A stretch of 14,637 nt of DNA from JABIBU01 sp964464685 (GCA_964464685.1 CAYXGV010000028.1:1-14637); one strand, 5' to 3'. Positions 7,096 to 12,515 are shown, counted from the stretch's first letter. The notes: a model not told the origin generated them from the letters alone. Numbers and translations are program-made.

Positions 7096-7189
7096 TTTTA
7101 TCATTTATCCCCGAAGAGGGATGCCCTGTGGGTATCATCTATCACTTATTTCTTTTAGTTCATCTGACAGATGATAAATGATAGATGAT
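7096..7189. repeat. Heptad inverted repeat with GC-rich insert in the groES-groEL spacer
   Basis: Heptads TATCATT, TATC... (from 7099), a GC-rich palindromic piece CCCCGAAGAGGG-ATGCCCTGTGGGTATC (7109-7136), heptads TATCATC, TATCACT, then a perfect palindrome TCATCTG-A-CAGATGA (7160-7174) and TGATAAA, TGATAGA, TGATATT. The arms 7134-7149 and 7174-7189 are complementary at 15 of 16 positions. In groESL mRNA this gives nested hairpins just before groEL, which could affect processing or the relative yield of the two proteins. No T-tract suited to termination follows the main stem in the direction of groEL. Confidence 0.75.
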
Positions 7190-7213
7190 ATTTTTTTCTT
7201 ATACTTTTTATAT

Positions 7214-7489
7214 TTACTCCAACACCGCAATCACATCCTCATGCCCCAAAACTTTATAATCCTCACCATCAAACTCAATCTCTTCCCCCCCCCATTTTTT
7301 AAACAAAACTTTTTGTCCAACTGACAGACCTAATTTGGCAAGTTTTTCACCATTGCCAAGTGCAATAATTTCTCCCTCCATCTTTTTTTCTTTATCAACT
7401 GTATCTGGTAATACTATACCAGAAGCAGTGATCTCTTCCTCCTTGACTGGCTTGACCAAAACTCGGTCACCTAGTGGTTTTATATTCAT
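7214..7489 (-). CDS. groES: Co-chaperonin GroES (Hsp10)
   Basis: 91 residues. Heptameric lid of the GroEL folding chamber. MNIKPLGDRVLVKPVKEEE at the N-terminus, the mobile loop around TASGIVLPDTVDKEK (about 21-35), EGEIIALGNG (about 39-48) and VLFKKWGGEEIEFDGEDYKVLGHEDVIAVLE at the C-terminus are all typical; the usual tyrosine of 'KYGG' is a tryptophan here. Start chosen at the ATG at 7489, where the canonical N-terminus begins; the open frame extends three codons to a TTG at 7498 without added homology. Transcribed with groEL from the promoter at 7595-7622 under a CIRCE operator at 7558-7584. The GGG-GGG-GAA codons create a run of nine C on the plus strand. Confidence 0.98.
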   Translation of the reverse strand: MNIKPLGDRVLVKPVKEEEITASGIVLPDTVDKEKKMEGEIIALGNGEKLAKLGLSVGQKVLFKKWGGEEIEFDGEDYKVLGHEDVIAVLE

Positions 7490-7500
7490 ATGTTTCAATT

Positions 7501-7530
7501 AATCCAGAGCGAAGCGAAGGATCTTTCCTG
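7501..7530. repeat. GC-rich dispersed-repeat fragment in the groES leader
   Basis: On the minus strand it reads GAAAGATCCTTCGCTTCGCT followed by CTGGATT. This resembles the 'GATCCTTCGCT...GGATGAC' type of intergenic repeat common in environmental bacterial genomes (from memory). It lies between the CIRCE operator and the groES ATG, so it is part of the 5' leader. Confidence 0.4.
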
Positions 7531-7557
7531 CCACTTGCCCAACTTTAATAATAATTT

Positions 7558-7584
7558 TTATCACTCTAAATATATGAGTGATAA
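7558..7584. promoter_or_regulatory. CIRCE operator (HrcA binding site) of groES-groEL
   Basis: TTATCACTC - 9 bp (TAAATATAT) - GAGTGATAA: perfect 9-bp inverted repeat with the 9-bp spacer of the CIRCE consensus (TTAGCACTC-N9-GAGTGCTAA), differing by one base pair in each arm. It overlaps the predicted start of transcription (about 7587), the expected position for HrcA repression that is relieved by heat or unfolded protein load. hrcA itself is not in the window. Confidence 0.93.
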
Positions 7585-7594
7585 TGTATACCAT

Positions 7595-7622
7595 ATTGTA
7601 CAACATCTGTAAAAATTGTCAA
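7595..7622 (-). promoter_or_regulatory. Promoter of groES-groEL
   Basis: On the minus strand: -35 TTGACA (7622-7617), 16-bp spacer, -10 TACAAT (7600-7595). The start site would be about 7587, immediately before the CIRCE element. Confidence 0.85.
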
Positions 7623-7640
7623 GTGGACAGATATCCACAA

Positions 7641-7788
7641 TTTAAAAAGCCCAAGGCAGGGAACAAGCTCAAGGTATCGTCTAGATGTGAGATGATGATG
7701 CCTGTCAGTAACACCATCTCGCTAGCGTATACTTCGTGCCTGTTGCCAACTTTGGGCTCTTACCAGCTAAAATTAGTATTTTGGCTAC
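7641..7788 (-). ncRNA. Probable small structured RNA gene (~145 nt, rod-shaped; 6S-like architecture but class not identified)
   Basis: A complete transcription unit without an open frame. It is preceded by a promoter (7795-7823) and ends in GCCTTGGGCTTTTT, a terminator formed by its own closing stem. By eye it folds as one long rod: AGCCCAA (7758-7752) with TTGGGCT (7654-7648); CAGG with CCTG; AAG-TAT-CG with CG-ATA-CTT; CTAG with CTAG; and an apical 9-bp stem GAGATGGTG (7720-7712) with CATCATCTC (7697-7689), closing a 14-nt loop. A single irregular helix that pairs 5' and 3' ends recalls 6S RNA, the RNA polymerase regulator. However, I see no diagnostic 6S sequence and no SRP-type GGAAG/AGCAGC loop, so the class stays open. 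It separates the O-antigen ligase terminator from the groES promoter. Confidence 0.6.
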
Positions 7789-7794
7789 TTAATT

Positions 7795-7823
7795 AGTATA
7801 ACTCAAATAAACGACCTTGTCAA
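7795..7823 (-). promoter_or_regulatory. Promoter of the small RNA gene
   Basis: On the minus strand: -35 TTGACA (7823-7818), 17-bp spacer, -10 TATACT (7800-7795). Start site expected near 7788. It cannot serve groES usefully because a terminator-like stem (closing stem 7648-7758, T5 at 7648-7644) and a separate groES promoter lie in between. Confidence 0.75.
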
Positions 7824-7827
7824 AGCC

Positions 7828-7849
7828 AAAAAAAGCCAAAAATTTGGCT
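7828..7849 (-). terminator. Intrinsic terminator of the O-antigen ligase family gene
   Basis: On the minus strand, AGCCAA-ATTT-TTGGCT (7849-7834) followed by T7. Located about 30 bp after the stop codon at 7881-7883. Confidence 0.8.
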
Positions 7850-7880
7850 AAAAATAAAGGAATTGTGCATAAACAGTGGA

Positions 7881-9287
7881 TTAGCTGTGGAGATCCCGGA
7901 TTATTAAGCCCCAATATATGCCTGACAGAGCTAAACCAACGTAAGAAGTATAGAGATAGTGATCAAAACTAGCCAAAATCACGTAACACGTAACACATAC
8001 CACATACCAAACTATACAATCTCGACAACACTTGATATGTGATATGTGATATGTGATAAACAAAACAATCGCTAATAATAAAAGTGAAACACCTAGAATT
8101 CCAAGTTCAACCAACAAAAGTAATTCGACACTATGTACCGGCTGGATCAACCAAGGATCTAGGCTGGAATTTAAATTGTATGATGCCACGGTATAATTCC
8201 CCGCCCCAACTCCAAACCAAGGTTGCATTTTAAAAATCTGCCAAGCCTCTTCATAACCACTGACTCGTTCGGTCACCGATGCAACTTCATGAGCTGAGCC
8301 ACCGAGTAATCTGGTTTGAACGAGGGGGAAAAATAATATAATAAGGAATAAGGAATAAGGAATAAGGAATAAATACCCTCTTTTGTCCCCTCCTTCCGAA
8401 GGAGGGGCGGACACGAAGTGCCAGGGTGGTTTGCTCAGCAAATAAAAAAACAACAAAACCAATAAACCAATAAACATCGCCAGCCACGCACTCCGACTGA
8501 AAGTAAAAAATAAAGCGGTAAGCAATAAGCTGTAAGCAATAAGCCTTAGTAACAAACCACTTTTTTTCTCTTCACTATTTTTTTCGCCAAAAACAATATA
8601 ACAATATGACAATATAACAATTGCAAGATACCCCCCAAAAACATTTGGATGAGTAAAAGGTCCATAAGCCCTGAGCCACCGGCCGATACTTTCTCCAACA
8701 ATAACCGAGCTACCAGGTTCACAAACAACATGTTTTACCAACCCCAACCACTTGCAAGCAAAAGTATTTTGTAATAAAAATTGACCAATACCCAACACTG
8801 CTGGCAAAAGAGATCCGAGCAATAAATATTTAACAACTTCTTTTGACTTTAAAGGTCCTAAAAAAACAATAAAAAATAAAAGTACCGCTTCCATCACACG
8901 TAAAGATTGTTGTAGTGCGAGCGATTTGTCTGTCGCCCAGATGATAGATGATAGATGATAAATAATAAATAATAAAACTGAGAAAACAAATACGCGATCA
9001 CGAGAAACCTGAAATTTGAAATTTGTCCCGACGCGAAGACGGGATCCCACTGAGGCGGTGAAAATTTGAAATTTGAAATTCTTCCAGTACCAAGACATGA
9101 ATACTAAAACAATCAGCCATAATAAAACCTCCGTCGCATAAAAATTAAGTGTCCAATATTCAATCTTCGTACCACCTAAAAAAACCTCACGGAAAATATA
9201 AACCGTTTGCCAAGGTAATACAAAAAGAAAGATTTTTAACAAAACTTTTAATATTTTTTCTAATTTAATTTGCTTTAACAAACTCAT
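7881..9287 (-). CDS. O-antigen ligase / polymerase family membrane protein (Wzy_C), carrying repeat insertions
   Basis: 468 residues, very hydrophobic, with about ten membrane segments. Wzy_C hallmarks are GRWLRAYGPFTHPNVFGGYLA (202-222), FFTFSRSAWLAMFIGLL (260-276), WFGVGAGNY (357-365) and the conserved histidine in QPVHSVELLLLVELGILG (382-399). The family joins or polymerises lipid-linked glycans on the outer face of the cytoplasmic membrane; the acceptor here is unknown. The gene is unusually rich in low-complexity inserts, all in frame: 71-95 (TTTGAAA heptads around a GC-rich piece), 104-116, 222-233 (8-bp period), 248-257, 286-304 (KPPWHFVSAPPSEGGDKRG, from a GC-rich palindrome), 305-317 (LFLIPYS repeat) and 411-435. 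They fall in loops or add hydrophobic residues to membrane segments. No Shine-Dalgarno sequence; element copy C lies upstream. A terminator follows. Confidence 0.85.
   Translation of the reverse strand: MSLLKQIKLEKILKVLLKIFLFVLPWQTVYIFREVFLGGTKIEYWTLNFYATEVLLWLIVLVFMSWYWKNFKFQIFTASVGSRLRVGTNFKFQVSRDRVFVFSVLLFIIYHLSSIIWATDKSLALQQSLRVMEAVLLFFIVFLGPLKSKEVVKYLLLGSLLPAVLGIGQFLLQNTFACKWLGLVKHVVCEPGSSVIVGESIGRWLRAYGPFTHPNVFGGYLAIVILSYCYIVFGEKNSEEKKSGLLLRLIAYSLLLTALFFTFSRSAWLAMFIGLLVLLFFYLLSKPPWHFVSAPPSEGGDKRGYLFLIPYSLFLIILFFPLVQTRLLGGSAHEVASVTERVSGYEEAWQIFKMQPWFGVGAGNYTVASYNLNSSLDPWLIQPVHSVELLLLVELGILGVSLLLLAIVLFITYHISHIKCCRDCIVWYVVCVTCYVILASFDHYLYTSYVGLALSGIYWGLIIRDLHS
7984..8011. repeat. 7-bp array (TAACACG-type x4) inside the O-antigen ligase family gene
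   Basis: TAACACG, TAACACA, TACCACA, TACCAAA in succession. On the coding strand it gives the stretch WYVVCVTCYV near the C-terminus. Confidence 0.75.
8033..8060. repeat. 7-bp array (TGATATG x3 plus TGATAAA) inside the O-antigen ligase family gene
   Basis: Three identical units plus one variant. On the coding strand it reads LFITYHISHIK (about residues 409-419). Confidence 0.85.
8342..8376. repeat. 7-bp array (TAAGGAA x4 plus TAAATAC) inside the O-antigen ligase family gene
   Basis: Four perfect units and one degenerate unit. Because 21 bp equal three units and seven codons, the coding strand reads a 7-residue repeat (LFLIPYS, LFLI) that extends a membrane segment. It abuts the palindromic insert at 8377-8430. 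Confidence 0.9.
8377..8430. repeat. GC-rich palindromic insert inside the O-antigen ligase family gene
   Basis: Contains a perfect palindrome CCCCTCCTTC-C-GAAGGAGGGG (8387-8407), then GCGGACACGAAGTGCCAGGG and TGGTTT. It encodes residues 286-304 (KPPWHFVSAPPSEGGDKRG), hydrophilic and unlike the surrounding membrane segments. This recalls the Rickettsia palindromic elements that invade coding frames, but the sequence is different. Confidence 0.75.
8519..8546. repeat. 7-bp array (TAAGCAA/TAAGCTG x4) inside the O-antigen ligase family gene
   Basis: TAAGCAA, TAAGCTG, TAAGCAA, TAAGCCT. Coding-strand product is RLIAYSLLLTA (about residues 248-258). Confidence 0.8.
8593..8624. repeat. 8-bp array (ACAATATA-type x4) inside the O-antigen ligase family gene
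   Basis: ACAATATA, ACAATATG, ACAATATA, ACAATTGC. Coding-strand product AIVILSYCYIVF. The same word recurs as ATAACAATATAACAAT near the yidC stop (13256-13270) and near the methyltransferase stop (about 10577-10592). Confidence 0.75.
8942..8976. repeat. 7-bp array (TGATAGA/TAATAAA x5) inside the O-antigen ligase family gene
   Basis: TGATAGA, TGATAGA, TGATAAA, TAATAAA, TAATAAA. Coding-strand product VLLFIIYHLSSI (about residues 104-115). Confidence 0.85.
9011..9080. repeat. TTTGAAA heptads split by a GC-rich palindromic piece, inside the O-antigen ligase family gene
   Basis: GAAATTTGAAATTTG (9011-9025), then a GC-rich block with TCCCG...CGGGA arms (9026-9060), then AAATTTGAAATTTGAAATT (9062-9080). 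It looks like one heptad array interrupted by a later insertion. It encodes NFKFQIFTASVGSRLRVGT and NFKFQV, a cytoplasmic-type loop. Confidence 0.75.
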
Positions 9288-9295
9288 AAAAATAT

Positions 9296-9462
9296 TAGAA
9301 GAATATTATTAAAATATTAAAAAAATATTTATTCACTAATTTATTTACAAAAACTATTTATAAACCACTCAACAACACTCTACGCCATCAACTACAAATA
9401 TTTATTAAAATACACGTTAAAGATAATATTTTATTAATATTTTGTTTGTATTTTATTAATAT
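9296..9462. repeat. AT-rich intergenic element, copy C of three, with inverted arms
   Basis: Fills the 199-bp gap between the nucleotidyltransferase gene stop (9487) and the O-antigen ligase family start (9287). The identical 24-bp core is at 9311-9334. The right arm, ATAATATTTTATTAATATTT (9423-9442), is followed by a diverged TGTTTGTATTTTA. The core ends 23 bp before the start codon. Confidence 0.7.
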
Positions 9463-9486
9463 TATCTAATTATTGTTATACAAAAA

Positions 9487-10494
9487 TCAACCCAAATCCA
9501 AACCATTAAATTTTTGGACCCACCGTTCTCTATACTCCGCCCGTTTATCTTTCTCATGAAACTTAAGCATTTTATCATTTACTATCACCCTAGTATCAGG
9601 TTCATTTTGCACACTCGTATAGTTCATTTTCATTTTATTAAGTTGCATTTCTTTGGCTTGTTTCTCCAGCAAATCACCATAACTATTCTGCCAAGTTTTT
9701 TCAAAAAAAAATTTTAAACTTTGCCAAAATTTATTATTCTCCACTTGCCAGCGAGACAACAAATCATAACCTGAAAAAGCATTTGGTAAATATTTTTTAA
9801 CCCAAGTATTAGCTTTTTGTAAACTTGATAATAAATTATCTGGATCATAAACAGGAATAAGTTGTGCCAACCAATACATTAGATATATATCGGGCTTCGC
9901 TAGGGCTACGCCCGACAGGTCGATCTTTGCTGAAGCTACGCCCGACAGGTCAGGCAAAGAGATTCCTTGTAAGTTTAAATTGTCATCAGCCACGTAAAAA
10001 CTCAAACAAATTTTATCTTTCACTTTCCGCTTGGTCCGACGTAAATTAAACAAACTCAAATACAAAGTTGCGATTGCTCGTGCTAAAAATATTCTGCCCT
10101 TTTTTGTAATTATAAAAACATCAATATCACTCTTCTCATCAATCCCAACACCCGAAACAGTATTACAAACAAACACCGCTCGCACAAATGGTATGTGGGC
10201 TAATTTTTTAACACCCCTTATGGCCTTTTTCATTTTGCGTTCAATAAACCAAATGTTTCTCTGTCTTCTATCCACTATTTCCTCTCGACCAAATAAAAAG
10301 TAATAACCTTCTTTATGTCGTAATTGATGTATATTTTCTAAATGTCGTAATTGTTCAGCTACTTCCGTGTCTTTCCATTTTCCCCCATCTTCTGCATACA
10401 AAAATCTCCCCAATTCAAGCTGAGTTAGCGGATAATCAAAAATATCAAAATAGGCCAAGGTAGCCAAAATAGATTGTTTAATTCTCTGTTCCAT
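9487..10494 (-). CDS. Winged-helix plus nucleotidyltransferase-like protein
   Basis: 335 residues. The N-terminal ~80 residues (SILATLAYFDIFDYPLTQLELGRFL ... EGYYFLFGREEIV) look like a winged helix-turn-helix. They are followed by a nucleotidyltransferase-like core: VRAVFVCNTVSGVGIDEKSDIDVFIIT (104-130), with the GVG...SDIDV pattern and acidic pair D123/D125. The C-terminal part (202-335) is helical and basic and ends QKFNGLDLG. Such proteins are common in Parcubacteria-like genomes, but their substrate is unknown to me. Residues 182-201 are a tandem 10-residue duplication (DLSGVASAKI / DLSGVALAKP) encoded by a GC-rich 30-bp repeat, which appears to be an insertion between SLP and KPDIYLMYWLAQLIPVYD. 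It ends with TGA, supporting UGA as a stop. A terminator separates it from the methyltransferase upstream, so it and the O-antigen ligase gene probably form a unit. Confidence 0.75.
   Translation of the reverse strand: MEQRIKQSILATLAYFDIFDYPLTQLELGRFLYAEDGGKWKDTEVAEQLRHLENIHQLRHKEGYYFLFGREEIVDRRQRNIWFIERKMKKAIRGVKKLAHIPFVRAVFVCNTVSGVGIDEKSDIDVFIITKKGRIFLARAIATLYLSLFNLRRTKRKVKDKICLSFYVADDNLNLQGISLPDLSGVASAKIDLSGVALAKPDIYLMYWLAQLIPVYDPDNLLSSLQKANTWVKKYLPNAFSGYDLLSRWQVENNKFWQSLKFFFEKTWQNSYGDLLEKQAKEMQLNKMKMNYTSVQNEPDTRVIVNDKMLKFHEKDKRAEYRERWVQKFNGLDLG
9890..9957. repeat. GC-rich 30-bp direct repeat inside the nucleotidyltransferase gene
   Basis: GCTACGCCCGACAGGTC occurs at 9905-9921 and again at 9935-9951, exactly 30 bp apart, preceded by CGGGCTTCGCTAGGGCTACGCCCG, itself partly palindromic. 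It is in frame and adds about 20 residues. Its base composition contrasts with the AT-rich gene. Confidence 0.85.
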
Positions 10495-10520
10495 ATTACT
10501 AATAGTTTACCCCAAATTCC

Positions 10521-10550
10521 AAAAAAACAAAAGACGGGGAATACCCCGCC
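10521..10550 (-). terminator. Intrinsic terminator of the restriction-modification unit
   Basis: On the minus strand, GGCGGGG-TATT-CCCCGTC (10550-10533, seven pairs including one G-T) followed by TTTTGTTTTTTT. It lies after the methyltransferase stop and before the next gene's ATG (10494). Confidence 0.85.
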
Positions 10551-10599
10551 GATAATAATGGAGCCAAAAACTAAAAACAATATAACAATAATTTAATTA

Positions 10600-11607
10600 T
10601 TAAGCAATCTGCAGTTGCACCTGAAAATTTTTCTTCGGTATTTTTTCTCCAGCTATCACATTGACAAATAATTCCGGTTTTTCATCTAACTCTTTTAACC
10701 TTCTCTCAGAAATTTTTACATATTTTTCATTTGCATCTATACCTATATAATTTTTCCCTAATTTTTTTGCTGCCACAGCTGTTGTGCCACTACCAACAAA
10801 AGGATCCAAAATTATAGCATCTTTCGCAAATGCTGATAATTTTATTAAATATTCACATACTGCCAGTGGTTTTACAGTTTTATGATCATTATATTCCCCT
10901 TTTTCCTTTTTGGTTGGTTTTGGTAAAAGAAATGTTTTGTCAATTAGTTCGTTGATATTATCAACAGTAAACACATTTGCTGGATACATATTATCACCAA
11001 TTCGCACATTGGTATTAAAAAGACCAACCTCATATTTTAACATATTTTTAAGATATGTTTCATCTGTTGGTTTTTGAGCCATTGCAATTGGCTCAAAACA
11101 AGATTTTATTTGTGGAGTTTTCCAGCCATTCAATTTTTCTTTTAATTTTTCTTTTGTTTCGGCATCAATATCCATTTTGCCAATAAAATGATCCACCCCC
11201 ATAGCCTTTGCTTGATTTTGGGTATAAAGCCACATAAAAGCATCTCTGATTTCAAAACCGGCATCATCTATTGCACAAGCCATTCGATGATAAAGTCTGG
11301 GGCTAGAAAAAGAAAAGAAGAATCCACCTGGTTTTAACACTCTAAAAATTTCAGAAGAAATTTTTAGATACCAAGCATAGAATTTTTTACCTTGTTCTCT
11401 ATCAAACTTCATCCCAGCTGGTAAAGATTTAATGGTGTATTGATTGTTTTGACTTGATACTTTATCATAATCCCAATTATCGTCAAGCTTATCTAAAAAA
11501 TATGGTGGGTCTGTTAGAACAACATCAATAGAATTACTTTCAATTTGTTGAAGCAATTCCAAACTGTCAGAACAGATTATTTTGTTGACAAATTTATTAT
11601 TTTTCAT
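10600..11607 (-). CDS. DNA methyltransferase, beta class (probable N6-adenine)
   Basis: 335 residues. Transfers a methyl group from SAM to a base in a specific DNA sequence. The catalytic motif IV, TDPPYF (32-37), precedes the SAM-binding motif I, DPFVGSGTT (268-276), with HKTVKPL (242-248) shortly before it; this order defines the beta class (as in M.MboII, M.RsrI and M.HinfI). DPPY favours N6-adenine over N4-cytosine. The central ~110-residue stretch between residues 130 and 240 probably contains the target recognition part; specificity cannot be read from the sequence. It starts 9 bp after the stop of the HNH gene, so the two are cotranscribed, and it ends at the terminator 10521-10550. 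No Shine-Dalgarno sequence. With the HNH partner it looks like a type II restriction-modification system; the methylase being promoter-distal is noteworthy. Confidence 0.92.
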   Translation of the reverse strand: MKNNKFVNKIICSDSLELLQQIESNSIDVVLTDPPYFLDKLDDNWDYDKVSSQNNQYTIKSLPAGMKFDREQGKKFYAWYLKISSEIFRVLKPGGFFFSFSSPRLYHRMACAIDDAGFEIRDAFMWLYTQNQAKAMGVDHFIGKMDIDAETKEKLKEKLNGWKTPQIKSCFEPIAMAQKPTDETYLKNMLKYEVGLFNTNVRIGDNMYPANVFTVDNINELIDKTFLLPKPTKKEKGEYNDHKTVKPLAVCEYLIKLSAFAKDAIILDPFVGSGTTAVAAKKLGKNYIGIDANEKYVKISERRLKELDEKPELFVNVIAGEKIPKKNFQVQLQIA

Positions 11608-11616
11608 GTTTTTAAA

Positions 11617-12345
11617 TTATACTTTTTTACCTTTAAATTCTCTATATAATATTTTGTAAATTTTTTTTCTTACTTCTTTATCAAAATTTTTAACAAATTT
11701 TGCATCTGCCAATTTTACAACCCTACCTTTTGTGTCATATACCCAACGATTTCTATCGGCTCTATTGCATTTTTGACATTGTGGAATAATATTTCCGGCT
11801 ACTAGTGGTTTGTTTGGATCCATGTGTGATTTTTGTAATTTAGTTTTTGTAGCCGGCCAATGAAAATGTGGTTTTCCTTCTTGTGAACCACAAGTTGCAC
11901 AACGATAACCATATTCTTCTTTAATTTTATCCCAATTATCAGTATGGCTTATTCTGTGGCCTTGCTTAAAACCAGGGTATGGTTGTTCTAAAGTCCAAAG
12001 TTGATAAGATCCTCGTTCTACTTTTAATACAATATTATCTCGTCCACCAGCAACTATCCACCAACCAGCTTGAGCACCCAAGTGTCGTGCTTGTTGCACA
12101 TCATTAGTATTTGGATAATAACTTCTAATAAATTTAGTAAGTTCTTCTTTGCTAACTTTTCTAGTTTTTGGATAATCATAAGCCAAATAAACCAAAACTA
12201 GTGCATCTTTCGTAAAATTTCCTTTAGAGTCATAGAGTTTTGATAATTTTACCCCAAATTTTTCTAAATATTTTTTGTGGTATTCAGAAATTATTTTATA
12301 AATATTTTCTATAGATTTCTTGTTCAAAATGAGATTGTCCAACAT
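11617..12345 (-). CDS. HNH endonuclease, probable type II restriction enzyme
   Basis: 242 residues. The N-terminal ~140 residues are mostly helical and hold RKVSKEELTKFIRSYYP and ARHLGAQAGWWIV. The C-terminal third is an HNH (beta-beta-alpha metal) nuclease with two zinc knuckles: YRCATCGSQ (C149, C152), KSHMDP (H174), the asparagine N185 in VAGNIIPQC, and C190-x2-C193-N in QCQKCNRADRNRW. It would cut DNA with a divalent metal; here the partner methyltransferase, 9 bp downstream, would protect the host. From memory, similar 'HMDP...NIIPQC..CN' HNH proteins occur as restriction enzymes next to adenine methylases. The promoter at 12378-12406 gives a leader of about 26 nt. No control (C) protein gene is seen, so timing of expression would have to be set another way. 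Confidence 0.8.
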   Translation of the reverse strand: MLDNLILNKKSIENIYKIISEYHKKYLEKFGVKLSKLYDSKGNFTKDALVLVYLAYDYPKTRKVSKEELTKFIRSYYPNTNDVQQARHLGAQAGWWIVAGGRDNIVLKVERGSYQLWTLEQPYPGFKQGHRISHTDNWDKIKEEYGYRCATCGSQEGKPHFHWPATKTKLQKSHMDPNKPLVAGNIIPQCQKCNRADRNRWVYDTKGRVVKLADAKFVKNFDKEVRKKIYKILYREFKGKKV

Positions 12346-12377
12346 AATTTTATTGAATAGTGTTTATAATTTATATA

Positions 12378-12406
12378 TTTATAGTGTACTCTATTTACAA
12401 AATCAA
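12378..12406 (-). promoter_or_regulatory. Promoter of the restriction-modification unit
   Basis: On the minus strand: -35 TTGATT (12406-12401), 17-bp spacer, -10 TATAAA (12383-12378); start site about 12371. The TATA-rich sequence downstream (12361-12377) offers alternative -10 boxes. Confidence 0.6.
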
Positions 12407-12515
12407 GTCAAAATAAAAAAACTCATGTGAGCGAGCCACAATGAACGGATACATCATAATTTTTCATAATCAAAATCATACAAATTTACTAATTTCCAAT
12501 TGTCTAAAAGCGATT

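Noticed and set aside
7578..7796. 72-residue plus-strand open frame upstream of groES
   Set aside because: It overlaps the CIRCE operator, the groES promoter and the small RNA, and has no protein-like features.
8287..8731. Extra minus-strand frames of 61-66 residues within the O-antigen ligase gene
   Set aside because: Alternative frames of a real gene, kept open by the low-complexity arrays. I checked whether they meant a frameshift, but the main frame keeps Wzy_C motifs before and after.
7984..9080. Possible CRISPR or classical minisatellite
   Set aside because: Units are 7-8 bp with no spacers and differ between arrays; there are no cas genes.
9487..9489. Possible UGA recoding (as in Gracilibacteria)
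   Set aside because: Two genes end naturally at TGA, RF2 is present, and no conserved protein here has an in-frame TGA.
9514..10303. Plus-strand frames of 61-90 residues over the nucleotidyltransferase gene
   Set aside because: Antisense shadows without start context or recognisable families.
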